From Jannaschia donghaensis (lineage in GTDB: Bacteria; Pseudomonadota; Alphaproteobacteria; Rhodobacterales; Rhodobacteraceae), in assembly GCF_001403795.1 (NCBI RefSeq), contig NZ_CXSU01000012.1, positions 811,568-875,567 of the forward strand: a stretch of 64,000 nt of DNA, given 5' to 3'. This document shows positions 45,421 through 55,888 of this stretch, piece by piece (the first letter of the stretch is position 1; every line of letters starts with the position of its first letter). The notes beneath the pieces were generated by a model that saw only the letters and a program-made list of their open reading frames with translations, made no database searches and was not told the DNA's origin. A program made the translations under genes and the position numbers.

Positions 45421-45861
45421 ATGCCCCGCCATTCCGAGACCCGAAACCTGCCCTACACCCCCGACCAGATGTATGATCTGGTCGCCGATGTCGCGCGCTA
45501 TCCCGAATTCCTGCCGTGGACGGCCGCCGCGCGCATCCGCTCGCGCGAAGGGACCAACCCCGAAATCATGCTTGCCGACCTCATCATCAGCTTCAAGGTC
45601 TTCCGGGAGTCCTTCGGCTCCAAGGTCACGCTCTGGCCCGAAGAGCATCGGATCGAGACGGAATACCTTGATGGGCCGTTCAAGTTCCTGAAATCCGAAT
45701 GGACGTTCGAGCCGACGCAGCAAGGCTGCACCGTGCATTTCTGGATCGATTACGAATTCCGCAACCCGATCATTGGACGGGTCGTCGGCACGGTCTTCAA
45801 CACCGCCATGCAGCGCGTCGTCGCCGCCTTCGAGACCCGCGCGCGCAAGCTCTACGGCTGA
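45421..45861 (+). CDS. COQ10-like / RatA-like START-domain protein (ubiquinone-binding)
   Basis: The 146-residue START-like fold protein shows [17 protein letters not shown] near the start, [16 protein letters not shown] in the middle and [21 protein letters not shown] near the end, the COQ10/RatA signature. In mitochondria COQ10 binds ubiquinone and supports respiration. In E. coli the relative RatA was described as a ribosome-binding toxin, a claim not supported here by any antitoxin. The quinone-binding reading is better for an alphaproteobacterium. It overlaps cinA by ten bases, convergently. Confidence 0.85.
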   Translation: MPRHSETRNLPYTPDQMYDLVADVARYPEFLPWTAAARIRSREGTNPEIMLADLIISFKVFRESFGSKVTLWPEEHRIETEYLDGPFKFLKSEWTFEPTQQGCTVHFWIDYEFRNPIIGRVVGTVFNTAMQRVVAAFETRARKLYG

Positions 45862-46334
45862 GCGGCGACGGCCAGCAGGGCCAGCGCCCGGTCCCGCGCG
45901 GCCCGGCGCACCCTGTCGCGGCCCAAGGCACCGAATTCGACTGTCTCCGTGGTGATATCCGTCGCGGTCGCCAGTCCGAAACACACGCGCCCCTCGGGCT
46001 TGTGATCCGATCCGCCGGGGCCCGCGATCCCGGTGATGGAAACGGCCACGTCCGCACCCGACCGTGCCCGCGCGCCCGCCGCCATTTCGCGCGCGACATC
46101 TTCGGACACGGCCCCCTGCGCCACCAGTGTCACCTGCGACACGCCCAACATCGACCGCTTCGCCGCGTTGGAGTAGGTCACCGCACCCCACAGGAAAACG
46201 TCCGACGACCCCGCCAGATCGGTCAGCGCGGACGACAGCATCCCGCCGGTGCAGCTTTCGGCCGTGGCAATCGTCAAACCTCTGGCGCGGTAGGTCTCCG
46301 ATAATTCACGCACATTTCTCGTCGCATCGCTCAC
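45852..46334 (-). CDS. pncC: CinA C-terminal-type nicotinamide-nucleotide amidase (PncC)
   Basis: The 160-residue stand-alone amidase domain converts nicotinamide mononucleotide to nicotinate mononucleotide. It has TIATAESCTGGMLSSALTDL, with the catalytic serine motif ESCTGG, then FLWGAVTYSNAAKRSMLGV, REMAAGARARSGADVAVSITGIAGPGG and RVCFGLA. The GTG start at 46334 overlaps pgpA by GTGA. The long N-terminal MoaB-like half of full CinA is absent. Confidence 0.92.
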   Translation of the reverse strand: MSDATRNVRELSETYRARGLTIATAESCTGGMLSSALTDLAGSSDVFLWGAVTYSNAAKRSMLGVSQVTLVAQGAVSEDVAREMAAGARARSGADVAVSITGIAGPGGSDHKPEGRVCFGLATATDITTETVEFGALGRDRVRRAARDRALALLAVAAQP

Positions 46335-46819
46335 ATCATCGCCCCATGCGCCAATGCGGCCAGGCCGATCACGCCGATCGCCGCGAAGACCCCCGCCACC
46401 GCATCGTCCAGCATGACGCCCGCCGCATCGTGACGACGGTCCATCCAGCCGACGGGCCCGGGCTTCCAGATGTCGAACAGCCGGAACAACAGCAGTGCCG
46501 CGATCCATCCGGGCCACAGCGCCTCGACCGGCACACCGGCGCGCGCCGCCCCCCAGGCCAGAGGGAGGAGGGCGATCCATTGGCCCAGCACTTCGTCGAT
46601 CACGATCTCGCCTGGGTCGTGATCCGCCGCACCCCGTGTCGCCACCATCGTCGCCCACCACCCCAGCGGCAGGATCAGGATGGTCAAGACGGTGAACGCA
46701 ACCGGCCCCGCCTGCATTGCGGCCCAGGCCAGGGGCAGGGCGGCCACCGACCCCCAGGTGCCGGGGGCCGGGCGCATCAGCCCGACATACCCGACGGTCG
46801 CGACGGCCCGCGCGATCAC
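46331..46819 (-). CDS. pgpA: Phosphatidylglycerophosphatase A
   Basis: The 162-residue membrane phosphatase completes phosphatidylglycerol synthesis. The family pattern is clear: [20 protein letters not shown] at the start, [17 protein letters not shown], and [24 protein letters not shown] near the end, with the acidic residues that bind metal. Four hydrophobic helices are visible. The GTG start at 46819 overlaps ispDF by GTGA. The open frame to 47230 is an artefact of ispDF. Confidence 0.92.
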   Translation of the reverse strand: MIARAVATVGYVGLMRPAPGTWGSVAALPLAWAAMQAGPVAFTVLTILILPLGWWATMVATRGAADHDPGEIVIDEVLGQWIALLPLAWGAARAGVPVEALWPGWIAALLLFRLFDIWKPGPVGWMDRRHDAAGVMLDDAVAGVFAAIGVIGLAALAHGAMM

Positions 46820-47955
46820 GCCTTCACCAGCGTCACGGTCGCCAGACAGGCGATGCCTTCGCCGCGCCCCGCAAAGCCAAGACGTTCGGTCGTCGTCGCC
46901 TTCACGGAAATCCGGTCGATTGCCAGATCCATGATCTCGCCCACGCGGGTCCGCATGGCGGTCGCGTGCGGCCCGATCTTCGGCTCCTCGCAGATCAGCG
47001 TCGCATCGACATTGCCAATGGTGAACCCCCGACCCCGGGCCAGCGTGACGGCATGCGCCAGAAATACGGCGCTGTCGGTTCCCTTCCATTGCGGATCGCT
47101 GGGCGGGAAATGACGCCCGATATCGCCCTCGGCCAGCGCGCCATAGATCGCGTCGGTAATCGTGTGCAGGCCCACATCGGCGTCCGAATGACCTTGCAAT
47201 CCACGCCCGTGCGGCACCGTCACGCCGCACAGGACAACGTGATCGCCTGGCCCGAACCGATGGACGTCGAAGCCGTTGCCCAATCGTATATCCATGTCTC
47301 GCGTCTCCAGGATGCGGGCGGCCCGGGCGAAATCCTCCGGGCCGGTGATCTTGATGTTGTCCTCGTGCCCCGGCACGATTTCAACGTCCAGCCCCGCGGC
47401 CAGCGCCACCTCCACGTCGTCGGCCGCGTCCCCCGCAAACGCGTCGTGGGCTGCGCGCAGGGCGGCCGTGCGAAATCCCTGCGGCGTCTGCGCGCGCCAG
47501 AGGCCGGCGCGGTCCTGTACCGACGCGACCCGGTCCGCGCCACGCCACAGCGCATCGGTGACCGGCAGGGCGGGGGCGGCGGCGGGACAGCGGGTCAAGG
47601 CGTCCAGCACTGCATCGATAACCGGCCCCTGCACGCAAGGCCGCGCGGCATCGTGGATCAGCACGGTCTCGGTCTCGACATGGGCCAGCCCGGCCCGGAC
47701 CGATGCGCCCCGTGTGGCCCCGCCGTCGATCAGCGTCGCGCCCGGCGCCATCATGGCCGCCTGCGCCCGGTCGTCGGGATGCACCACGACAATCACCCGC
47801 GCAACGCGCCCCGCGAAGGCCCGTACCGCCCGCGCCAAGATGGGCGTCCCATTCAGATCGCGAAACTGCTTGGGCATGCCACCGCCGGCGCGTTGGCCGC
47901 GCCCTGCCGCCACGATCAGGACGGTCGCATCTGGTCGATCTGACGGCTCGCGCAT
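46816..47955 (-). CDS. ispDF: Bifunctional IspD/IspF (MEP pathway)
   Basis: The 379-residue fusion covers two steps of isoprenoid precursor synthesis. Residues about 10-218 are IspD ([20 protein letters not shown], the CTP site, and [13 protein letters not shown]). Residues 220-379 are IspF ([14 protein letters not shown], metal Asp230/His232, [15 protein letters not shown], and [20 protein letters not shown]). The fusion is typical of alphaproteobacteria. I chose the ATG at 47955 because GGAGG lies seven bases upstream. The open frame to 48135 is not used. Confidence 0.95.
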   Translation of the reverse strand: MREPSDRPDATVLIVAAGRGQRAGGGMPKQFRDLNGTPILARAVRAFAGRVARVIVVVHPDDRAQAAMMAPGATLIDGGATRGASVRAGLAHVETETVLIHDAARPCVQGPVIDAVLDALTRCPAAAPALPVTDALWRGADRVASVQDRAGLWRAQTPQGFRTAALRAAHDAFAGDAADDVEVALAAGLDVEIVPGHEDNIKITGPEDFARAARILETRDMDIRLGNGFDVHRFGPGDHVVLCGVTVPHGRGLQGHSDADVGLHTITDAIYGALAEGDIGRHFPPSDPQWKGTDSAVFLAHAVTLARGRGFTIGNVDATLICEEPKIGPHATAMRTRVGEIMDLAIDRISVKATTTERLGFAGRGEGIACLATVTLVKA

Positions 47956-48155
47956 GGTATCCTCCAACGGCATGCCCTGTCCTATCCGTCGCCGGGGGCG
48001 GGCGGCAAGTTCGTGGCGTATCTCCGTGCAAAGCGATGGAGACCCGCCTGTTTTTTGTGCATTAGGGGGGAGGGCATCGATAGCCTGTCGCCAGCCCCTG
48101 CCGTATCCCCTCTGATCGGCATAGCAAACCTGCAACCCGCCCAGAGATTAGTCAC

Positions 48156-49160
48156 GTGCCTGAAAAAACCGCATCCCGCCTCGACCCGCGATTGGCCGCC
48201 CTAAGGCTGACCTCGCCCGTGGTGCTGGCCCCGATGGCCGGCATCACCGATCTGCCGACACGGCAGATCGTGCAGGGATTCGGGGCCGGGCTGGTCGTAT
48301 CCGAAATGGTGGCCAGCCGTGAAATGGTAGAGGCCAAGCCGTCCGTCCGCGACCGCGCAGAGCTGGGCACGCGCGTCGAGGGGACGTCGGTCCAGATCGC
48401 CGGGCGCGACGGCCTGTGGATGGGGCAGGCGGCGCGTCTGCTGACCGATCAGGGCGCGCGCATGATCGATATCAACATGGGATGTCCCGCCAAGAAGGTG
48501 ACGGGCGGCTATTCCGGGTCGGCCCTGTTGCGCGACCACGACCGCGCCTTGCGCCTGATCGAAGCCGTGGTCGCCGCGACCGACGTGCCCGTGACGCTCA
48601 AGACCCGACTGGGCTGGGACGACGACAGCCGCGACACTGCCGCACTGGCGCGACGCGCCGCCGATGCCGGTATTCGGATGCTGACGATCCACGGGCGCAC
48701 CCGCTGCCAGTTCTACAAGGGCGACGCCGATTGGGATGCGATCCGTCCGATCGTCGAGGCTATGGACATCCCGGTCCTTGCGAACGGCGACATCACCGAC
48801 ACCGCGACCGCGCGGCAGGCGCTGGCCCGGTCGGGGGCGGCGGGCGTCATGGTCGGGCGCGGGATGCAGGGCCAGCCCTGGATCCTGGCGCAGATCGCGC
48901 GGGACCTTGGCTTTGGCGGGCCGGTGACGGTCCCGAATGCGACCGGCTTCGTCGATCTTGCGCGGACACATCATGCGGCCATCGTCGACTTCTATGGGCC
49001 CGCTTTGGGTGGACGCGTCGCGCGCAAGCATCTGGGCTGGTACATGGACCGCGCCGGCACGCCCGCCGATCTGCGGCGCGCGGTGCTGACGGCACCCGTC
49101 TCGGCGGTTGACGGGCTGCTTTGCGGTGCGCTGGACGGTCCCGGAAAGCAGGCCGCATGA
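48156..49160 (+). CDS. dusB: tRNA-dihydrouridine synthase DusB
   Basis: The 334-residue FMN enzyme has LAPMAGITDLPTRQI, the active-site DINMGCPAKKV with Cys110, ANGDITDTATARQAL and GVMVGRGMQGQPWIL. The C-terminal helical domain is about 80 residues. The GTG start at 48156 is used. It is the first gene of the nitrogen-regulation run, as in many Rhodobacterales and rhizobia (nifR3 is the old name). The stop overlaps ntrB by ATGA, so the enzyme and the sensor kinase are translated together. Confidence 0.95.
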   Translation: MPEKTASRLDPRLAALRLTSPVVLAPMAGITDLPTRQIVQGFGAGLVVSEMVASREMVEAKPSVRDRAELGTRVEGTSVQIAGRDGLWMGQAARLLTDQGARMIDINMGCPAKKVTGGYSGSALLRDHDRALRLIEAVVAATDVPVTLKTRLGWDDDSRDTAALARRAADAGIRMLTIHGRTRCQFYKGDADWDAIRPIVEAMDIPVLANGDITDTATARQALARSGAAGVMVGRGMQGQPWILAQIARDLGFGGPVTVPNATGFVDLARTHHAAIVDFYGPALGGRVARKHLGWYMDRAGTPADLRRAVLTAPVSAVDGLLCGALDGPGKQAA

Positions 49161-50233
49161 ATTTCGACAATCTCTGGCAGGCGCTGCCCATTCCGGCCCT
49201 TGCCCTTGATGCGGGCGACGGGATCGCGGCGCTGAACGGGCCGGCGGAAGGCTTCCTCAACCGCTCCATCAAATCCGTCACCGGCCGGGACCTTTGCACG
49301 CTGATCCAGTTGGAGGGGGACCTTGCCGCCGCCACGGGTCGGGTCCGCCGAACGCACGCCCCGCTGACGCTACACGACACCGGCCTGCGCGTCGGCCCGG
49401 CACCCGCCTTGCGGTGCGATGTTCATCTGGCACCGTTTGAAAGCGGTGTCCTCGTCCTCATCGCCCCGCAGGATATCGCCTCACGGCTGGACCGGGCCCG
49501 CAATTCACGCGCCGCGGCCCGTTCAGCCATCGGGATGGCCGAAATGCTGGCGCATGAGATCAAGAATCCCCTGGCCGGCATCACCGGGGCCGCCCAACTG
49601 CTCAGCATGAACCTGTCGGGCGAAGACGTCGAAATGACCGACCTCATCGTCGAGGAAAGCCGCCGGATCGTGAAACTCCTCGAACAGGTGGAGCAATTCG
49701 GCAACCTGCGCCCGCCCCAACGCCGCGCCGTCAACCTGCACGATGTGCTGGACCGCGCGCGGCGCTCGGCGCTGGTCGGCTTTGCGTCGCATGTTTCCAT
49801 CCGTGAAGTCTACGATCCGTCCCTGCCGGCGACGTGGGCCGACCCGGATCAACTTCTCCAGGTGTTTCTGAACCTGCTCAAGAACGCGGCGCAGGTTGCG
49901 CAGACCGACGGCACCATCACGATCCGCACCTTTTACGAGCTGTCCCTGCGCGTCCGCCACAGCGACGGCACGGGCGGTTCCGTTCCTCTCCAGATCGAGA
50001 TCATCGACGACGGCCCGGGCATTCCCGCCGAACTCGCCTCGAACCTGTTCGAGCCCTTCGTTTCGGGCCGCGAAAACGGAACCGGGCTGGGGCTGGCGCT
50101 CGTCTCCAAGATCGTGGGCGATCACGACGGCTGGATTTCCGTCGACAGCGCGCCCGGTCGGACCGTGTTCCGCCTGTCGCTGCCGATGGTCCCCAAAGAC
50201 GCCAAGACAGACACCCAAATGAACGAGGATTAA
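49157..50233 (+). CDS. ntrB: Nitrogen-regulation sensor kinase NtrB
   Basis: The 358-residue soluble histidine kinase reads GlnB/GlnK and controls NtrC phosphorylation. It has a PAS-like N-terminus (residues about 10-110, [17 protein letters not shown]), the DHp helix with His133 in [12 protein letters not shown], and the ATPase with [36 protein letters not shown]. The ATG at 49157 makes an ATGA overlap with dusB. The order dusB-ntrB-ntrC is the usual one. Confidence 0.94.
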   Translation: MNFDNLWQALPIPALALDAGDGIAALNGPAEGFLNRSIKSVTGRDLCTLIQLEGDLAAATGRVRRTHAPLTLHDTGLRVGPAPALRCDVHLAPFESGVLVLIAPQDIASRLDRARNSRAAARSAIGMAEMLAHEIKNPLAGITGAAQLLSMNLSGEDVEMTDLIVEESRRIVKLLEQVEQFGNLRPPQRRAVNLHDVLDRARRSALVGFASHVSIREVYDPSLPATWADPDQLLQVFLNLLKNAAQVAQTDGTITIRTFYELSLRVRHSDGTGGSVPLQIEIIDDGPGIPAELASNLFEPFVSGRENGTGLGLALVSKIVGDHDGWISVDSAPGRTVFRLSLPMVPKDAKTDTQMNED

Positions 50234-50234
50234 T

Positions 50235-51590
50235 ATGGATGGCACGATACTCGTCGCCGACGACGACCGCACGATCCGCACCGTTCTGACGCAGGCCCTG
50301 ACCCGCGCGGGGTGCAAGGTTCATGCGACGTCCTCGCTGACCACGCTGCTGCGGTGGGTCGAGGAAGGGAAGGGCGACCTCGTCATCACCGACGTCATCA
50401 TGCCCGACGGCAACGGTCTGGAAATGCTGCCGAAAATCTCGCAGGAACGGCCAGGCCTGCCAGTGATCGTCATTTCGGCCCAGAACACCATCATGACCGC
50501 CATTCAGGCCGCCGAGGCGGAGGCCTATGATTACCTGCCCAAGCCCTTCGATCTGCCCGACCTGATGAAGCGGGCGTCACGCGCACTGGAACAGAAGCGC
50601 AGCACGCCCACCGCCGCCCAGGATACCGTCGAGCAGACCGACGACCTGCCGCTGGTCGGTCGCACGCCGCAGATGCAATCGCTGTACCGGCTGGTCGCGC
50701 GGGTGATGAACACCGATCTGCCCGTCCTGATTTCGGGTGAATCCGGCACCGGCAAATCCCTGATCGCGCGCGCGATCCACGATTTCAGCGACCGGCGGAC
50801 CCTGCCGTTCGTGACCGCGACCGGGGCCGATCTGATGTCCTTCGACGGGCCGTCCGACCTGCTGGCCAAAGCGCGGGGTGGCACGATCCTGTTCGACGAA
50901 ATCGGCGATCTGGACGCCGACACCCAGACCCGCGTCGTGCGAATGCTCGACGGGCTGGGCGGGTCGGGCCCTCGCATCCTTGCCACGGCGCAGCACGATC
51001 TGGCCCCTCATCTGGACGAAGGGTTCCGGTCCGATCTCTACTACCGGCTCGCAGGCGCACAGCTGGAGGTGCCGGCCCTGCGTGAACGGGTCGACGACAT
51101 TCCCCTGCTGGCTGCGCATTTCCTGGCCCGCGCGGAGCGGGAGGGCGGCCCGGTTCGTCGCTTCTCGGATGACGCCATGTCCATGATCCGCGCGCATCCC
51201 TGGCCCGGAAATGTCAGACAGTTGGAGAATATCACGCGCAGATTGGTGCTGACGTCGCCGGCGGCCGAAATTTCCAAGCCCGAGGTCGAAGGCGTCCTGG
51301 GCACGATCGCGTCGGGCCCGCGCGTGATCGCGACCTCCGAAAAGCTGAGCGAAAGCGTGGAAAAGCACCTCAAACGCTATTTCGACCTGCAAGGCGGGCA
51401 GCTTCCGGCCCCCGGTCTGTATCAGCGCATCCTGCGCGAAGTCGAAGCGCCCCTGATCGAGATCGCGCTGGATGCCACCGGCGGAAATCAGGCGAAATGC
51501 GCAGACCTGCTGGGCATCAATCGAAATACGCTGCGCAAGAAGATCACCGACCTCGATATCCTCGTGACACGCCGCCGCAAATTGATGTAA
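50235..51590 (+). CDS. ntrC: Nitrogen-regulation response regulator NtrC (lacking GAFTGA)
   Basis: The 451-residue regulator has receiver phosphosite Asp53 and Walker A GESGTGKS (168-175). DE221-222 is Walker B, and the C-terminus forms a Fis-type HTH ([20 protein letters not shown]). The stretch where sigma-54 activators carry ELFGHEKGAFTGA is replaced by a short [13 protein letters not shown] segment, about 20 residues shorter. The following L2 region (about residues 238-250) is also trimmed. This is as in Rhodobacter capsulatus NtrC, which works with sigma-70. RBS GAGGA precedes the start. Confidence 0.94.
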   Translation: MDGTILVADDDRTIRTVLTQALTRAGCKVHATSSLTTLLRWVEEGKGDLVITDVIMPDGNGLEMLPKISQERPGLPVIVISAQNTIMTAIQAAEAEAYDYLPKPFDLPDLMKRASRALEQKRSTPTAAQDTVEQTDDLPLVGRTPQMQSLYRLVARVMNTDLPVLISGESGTGKSLIARAIHDFSDRRTLPFVTATGADLMSFDGPSDLLAKARGGTILFDEIGDLDADTQTRVVRMLDGLGGSGPRILATAQHDLAPHLDEGFRSDLYYRLAGAQLEVPALRERVDDIPLLAAHFLARAEREGGPVRRFSDDAMSMIRAHPWPGNVRQLENITRRLVLTSPAAEISKPEVEGVLGTIASGPRVIATSEKLSESVEKHLKRYFDLQGGQLPAPGLYQRILREVEAPLIEIALDATGGNQAKCADLLGINRNTLRKKITDLDILVTRRRKLM

Positions 51591-51664
51591 ACCGGACACA
51601 GGCGTTGCAGATTGGGAACAACCCGACGGAACAACGCGCGGTAAGACATTGAGATGAGGCGATC

Positions 51665-53893
51665 TTGCGGGCTTCTGCCAGTCAACAGGGTGCCCTGAGC
51701 CGTCCGTTTTTATGGAGCGGTCGGCGGCAGGTCCAGACAATCCTCACCCTCACCCTCGTGGTGCTGGGTCCCGTTCTCGTCATATTGACCTTCCTGCCCC
51801 TCGGTCTGCGGGGACCGCAGGGGGACCTGACGTGGCTGCGCGTCATTCTTCTGGCCGATCTGGTCTATATCCTCGCGGTCGCCGCACTTGTCGTCCGGCG
51901 CGTCACCCGGATGATTGCCGCCCGGCGTGCGGGGTCTGCGGGGTCGCAGTTGCACCTGCGGCTGACCGGTGTCTTCACCGGCATCGCGCTGATCCCGACG
52001 GTTTTGACGGCCGTTTTCGCCACGGTCACGATCAACATCGGCCTGGAGGGGTGGTTTTCCGACCGCGTGCGCAATGCACTCGGCAATTCGGTCGAGGCGG
52101 CGCAGGCCTACACCCAGGAACATCGCGACGGTCTGACCGAAGATGCACGCGCCCTGGCCGGATATCTGAATGTCGCCAAGCGGTCATTGTTCCTGATGTC
52201 CGACGGCGACCTGCGTCAGCTTCTGGCCCAAGGGCAGGAGTTGGTGCAGCGCGGGTTGGAGGAAGCCTTCGTGATCGACGGCGGCGGCGAAATCCGGGCG
52301 CGGGGCGACAGCTCTTATCTGTTCGACTTCGTGCCGGTCGAGTCGAGCCTCATGCAGCGGGCCGCCGAAGGGTCGGTGATCCTGATAGAAGACGAAGATA
52401 TCAATGAGTTCCGCGCCCTTCTTAAACTGACTGCCTACAATGATCGCTATCTTTACGTCACGCGCGCGGTCGATGGTGAGATCCTGGAATTGCTGGATCA
52501 GACGCAGGAAACCTCTCAACTCTATCGTCAATTGGAGCAGGACCGGGGTCGGCTGCTGTTCGAGTTTGGCCTGCTCTACCTCGGCTTCGCGCTGATCCTG
52601 ATCTTGGCGGCGACATGGGCTGGTCTGTGGTTCGCCGAACGCCTGTCCCGGCCCGTCGGTCGTCTGGCCGGTGCGGCGCAGCGGGTCGGGCAAGGCGATC
52701 TGGACGTGCGCGTGACCGAGGAGGCGGGCACCGACGAAATTGCGATGCTGGGCCGGATGTTCAATCAAATGACCCGCCAACTCAAGGGACAGCGCGATGC
52801 CCTGGTCGAGACGAACACCCAGACGGAGCGGCGCCGTCGCCTGTTCGACAGCGTCCTGAGCTCCGTCACCGCCGGGGTCATCGGGTTGGACGCGTTCGGC
52901 AAGATCGACTTCATGAACCGGTCGGCGCATCGCCTTCTGGGGATCGAGGGCGAACGTTACGGCGAGGATCTGGACCGCATCGTACCGGAATACGGCGACC
53001 TGTTCGCGCGTCTGCGCAGCGCGCCTACCGAAACGGTGCAGGAGGAGATCCGGATCGCCCGGGGCGGGCGGCTCGAAAACCTTCTGGTGCGGATCGCCAC
53101 GCGACCCGGCAGCGATGGCATGGCCGAAGGCTACGTCGTTGCCTTCGATGACGTGACCGAACTCGTCTCGGCGCAGCGGATGGCGGCTTGGGGCGACGTG
53201 GCCCGGCGCATTGCCCATGAAATCAAGAACCCGCTGACGCCGATCCAACTGTCGGCGGAGCGCCTGAAACGCCGCTTCTCCAAAGAATTGAGCGAAGACA
53301 GCGCCGCCAAGCTCGGGGAATTGACGGATGTAATCGTACGCCAGACCAATGACTTGCGCCGCATCGTTGATGAATTCAGCAAATTCGCCCGCATGCCCGA
53401 ACCCGAACGTCGGCGCGGTGACATCGCCGCTTTGCTGCGCGAAACGGTCATCTTGCAGCGCGCCGCGCTGGACCCGGTGCCGATCGAACAAGACATTCCG
53501 GCAACCCCGGTCATGGCGGAGTTCGACGCGACGATGATGGGTCAGGCCTTCACCAACCTTGTGAAGAACGCCGGAGAAGCCATTGAAACAAGGGTGGAAA
53601 GATCCGGTGACGATTTTCAGAAATCCGTTACCGTTCATTTGGACGATACCGACCCCACTCATCTCGAAATCAGGATTTCGGACACCGGCGTCGGGCTGCC
53701 GGAAGACCGCGCGCGGCTGTTCGAACCCTACGTAACGACGCGCGACAAGGGGACGGGGCTGGGCCTGCCCATCGTCAAGAAGATCATCGAAGAACACGGC
53801 GGCACGCTCGATCTGGTCGATGCCGTCGCGGATGCAACAGGACACACAGGGGCACAGGCCATCATAAGGCTTCCCCGGATCGAGGAGACGTGA
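51665..53893 (+). CDS. ntrY: Sensor histidine kinase NtrY
   Basis: The 742-residue membrane kinase has two helices early (about 26-46 and 57-80), then further helices at about 100-120 and 300-320. Periplasmic and HAMP parts follow (LSRPVGRLAGAAQRVGQGDL), then a PAS domain (about 395-480, LDAFGKIDFMNRSA), the DHp helix with His518 ([14 protein letters not shown]), and the ATPase with NLVKNAGEAI, DTGVGLP and GTGLGLPIV. It senses an envelope or redox signal and partners NtrX. The start is a TTG at 51665 (GAGG upstream), and no in-frame ATG fits. Confidence 0.92.
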   Translation: MRASASQQGALSRPFLWSGRRQVQTILTLTLVVLGPVLVILTFLPLGLRGPQGDLTWLRVILLADLVYILAVAALVVRRVTRMIAARRAGSAGSQLHLRLTGVFTGIALIPTVLTAVFATVTINIGLEGWFSDRVRNALGNSVEAAQAYTQEHRDGLTEDARALAGYLNVAKRSLFLMSDGDLRQLLAQGQELVQRGLEEAFVIDGGGEIRARGDSSYLFDFVPVESSLMQRAAEGSVILIEDEDINEFRALLKLTAYNDRYLYVTRAVDGEILELLDQTQETSQLYRQLEQDRGRLLFEFGLLYLGFALILILAATWAGLWFAERLSRPVGRLAGAAQRVGQGDLDVRVTEEAGTDEIAMLGRMFNQMTRQLKGQRDALVETNTQTERRRRLFDSVLSSVTAGVIGLDAFGKIDFMNRSAHRLLGIEGERYGEDLDRIVPEYGDLFARLRSAPTETVQEEIRIARGGRLENLLVRIATRPGSDGMAEGYVVAFDDVTELVSAQRMAAWGDVARRIAHEIKNPLTPIQLSAERLKRRFSKELSEDSAAKLGELTDVIVRQTNDLRRIVDEFSKFARMPEPERRRGDIAALLRETVILQRAALDPVPIEQDIPATPVMAEFDATMMGQAFTNLVKNAGEAIETRVERSGDDFQKSVTVHLDDTDPTHLEIRISDTGVGLPEDRARLFEPYVTTRDKGTGLGLPIVKKIIEEHGGTLDLVDAVADATGHTGAQAIIRLPRIEET

Positions 53894-53895
53894 AA

Positions 53896-55290
53896 ATGGG
53901 CGATATTCTGATCACCGACGACGAGGATGACATCCGCAGCCTCATCTCGGATATCCTTGAAGACGAAGGATATTCCTGTCGCAAGGCCGGCACGTCGGAC
54001 GAATGTATGGCCGCCATCGAGGAAGATCCGCCCAGCCTGATGATCCTCGATATCTGGTTGAAAGACAGCGACATGGACGGGATCGATATCCTGAAATCCG
54101 TTCGCCGCACGCATCCCGACATTCCGATCATCATCATATCGGGCCACGGCAACATCGAAATCGCCGTCGCGGCGATCAAGCAGGGGGCCTACGACTACAT
54201 CGAAAAACCGTTCAATATCGATCAGCTGATGGTCGTGGTCGGCCGCGCGATGGAGACGGCGCGGCTGCGGGCGGAGAATTCCGAATTGCGCCGCAAGGAT
54301 GCATCGTCGGCCGAGATGATCGGTCAGTCGGTGTCCTACAAGACCTTGGTTTCGCAGCTCAAGAAGGTCATGAATTCCAATGGCCGCGTCATGCTGACCG
54401 GACCCGCAGGGTCGGGCAAGGAGGTGGCGGCCCGCTATATTCACGCCAAATCGAACCGCGCGTCCGCGCCTTTCATCACCGTCTCGTCGGCGTCGATCGA
54501 GCCGGACCGCATGGAGATCGTCCTGTTCGGACGCGAAAGCGCGGACAAGGGGGTGGAGCCGGGGCTGCTGGAACAGGCGCACGAAGGCGTCATCTATTTC
54601 GACGAAATCGCCGACATGCCACTGGGCACGCAATCCAAGATCCTGCGTGTTCTTGTCGACCAGGCCTTCCAACGCGTCGGCGGGTCCGACAAGGTTCGCG
54701 TCGATCTGCGCGTCATCTCCTCGACCAATCGCGACCTGCAGCAGGAAATCCGCGCCGGTCGGTTCCGGGAGGAGCTGTTTCACCGCTTGAACGTCGTACC
54801 GATCCCCGTGCCCAGCCTGGAAGAACGGCGCGACGACATTCCGGTACTGGCCAACTACTTCATCGCATCGCTCAACAAGGCGCAGGGCCTGCCGCTGCGC
54901 GAATTGTCGGATGAAACCAAGGCCCTGCTTCAAACGATGCGCTGGCCGGGGAACGTCAGGCAGTTGCGCAACGTGATCGAGCGTGTGCTGATCCTGGGCG
55001 ATGGCACCGGCCCGATCGATCCGCAGGAACTGCCCAGCCCGACCGACGGCGGCGGCGATTCAGGAGAGATGACCCTGTCGGGCAGCCTGGCCAGCCTGCC
55101 GTTGCGCGAGGCGCGCGAACTTTTTGAACGCCAGTACCTGATGACGCAGATCAACCGCTTCGGCGGCAACATCAGCCGCACCGCCAGCTTCGTCGGGATG
55201 GAACGCAGCGCCCTGCATCGCAAGCTCAAGTCGCTGGGCGTGGTCACGGCCGCACGCGGCGGCGCGCGGGTCGCGCGGGTCGACGACTAG
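53896..55290 (+). CDS. ntrX: Response regulator NtrX (without GAFTGA)
   Basis: The 464-residue regulator has phosphosite Asp52 (MILDIWLKDSDMDG), a receiver-AAA linker, Walker A GPAGSGKE, the AAA Walker B FDEIADM, and a Fis-type C-terminus (NISRTASFVGMERSALHRKL). After VLFGRES it runs into ADKGVEPGLLEQAHEG rather than GAFTGA, so it should not engage sigma-54. GGAG lies eight bases before the ATG at 53896. A GTG at 53890 that overlaps ntrY by GTGA is possible. It is paired with NtrY. Confidence 0.93.
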   Translation: MGDILITDDEDDIRSLISDILEDEGYSCRKAGTSDECMAAIEEDPPSLMILDIWLKDSDMDGIDILKSVRRTHPDIPIIIISGHGNIEIAVAAIKQGAYDYIEKPFNIDQLMVVVGRAMETARLRAENSELRRKDASSAEMIGQSVSYKTLVSQLKKVMNSNGRVMLTGPAGSGKEVAARYIHAKSNRASAPFITVSSASIEPDRMEIVLFGRESADKGVEPGLLEQAHEGVIYFDEIADMPLGTQSKILRVLVDQAFQRVGGSDKVRVDLRVISSTNRDLQQEIRAGRFREELFHRLNVVPIPVPSLEERRDDIPVLANYFIASLNKAQGLPLRELSDETKALLQTMRWPGNVRQLRNVIERVLILGDGTGPIDPQELPSPTDGGGDSGEMTLSGSLASLPLREARELFERQYLMTQINRFGGNISRTASFVGMERSALHRKLKSLGVVTAARGGARVARVDD

Positions 55291-55715
55291 GGGGCCGCGA
55301 TACGCCCGTTGGCCACGCACAAGCCGCGGGTGTCGAACGGCTGACTGGCCAAGACGGTCGCGCTGCCGGCGGGGCAGGCGGGCAGGCTGGCCTGTCGATA
55401 TCCCTTGGCCTGCATGCAGGCATCGACGGCGCGGGTGCGCAGCGGCTCGTTCCGGTCGCTGTCGAACACTTCGGATCCGGTGCCGACCCCGATGCAGGCC
55501 CCGCTGCGGCACAGGCCCGTCCCCAACGTGATGCGCGGCGATGTGGTGATGCGGGACCGTTCGGGGAAATCCTGACGGGCCCGGGCGCTGCAGGCCAGGA
55601 AATCCTGTTCGGCCTGCAAGGCGGGCGCACCGGGGTTGACCCACACCGGGTCCAGCGTCGGGGCGCAGCCGATCAGGACGAAGGGCAGGGCGATGCAGGT
55701 CAAAAATCTGTTCAT
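55287..55715 (-). CDS. Small secreted lipoprotein of unknown function
   Basis: The 142-residue protein starts with a lipoprotein signal (MNRFLTCIALPFVLIGCAP, lipobox LIGC with the acylated Cys near residue 17). The mature part has several cysteines (residues about 42, 68, 73, 99, 111 and 132), with SGACIG and ACMQAKGY segments, so disulfides are likely. I recognise no family. It converges on ntrX with a four-base overlap and is divergent from trkA. I chose the ATG at 55715. Upstream frame extension lacks a signal sequence. Confidence 0.72.
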   Translation of the reverse strand: MNRFLTCIALPFVLIGCAPTLDPVWVNPGAPALQAEQDFLACSARARQDFPERSRITTSPRITLGTGLCRSGACIGVGTGSEVFDSDRNEPLRTRAVDACMQAKGYRQASLPACPAGSATVLASQPFDTRGLCVANGRIAAP

Positions 55716-55888
55716 GCTCTGACGGTAGGTCGACGCGGCGGTCGGGCAACACCCCCACGCGCGCACATCGAACGTCGGTCCTTCGACCGAAACGCCCGAC
55801 AATCGACCTGCCCCGCGCCCGCCCCGTTGACCCGTGCCCCGCGGCGGGCGTATCCAGCACGCCTGCAAGGGGCGCGAAGGATTACTCG

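Noticed and set aside
45421-45861. RatA-type toxin of a toxin-antitoxin pair
   Set aside because: No antitoxin gene is adjacent; the COQ10-type quinone-binding role fits an alphaproteobacterium better.
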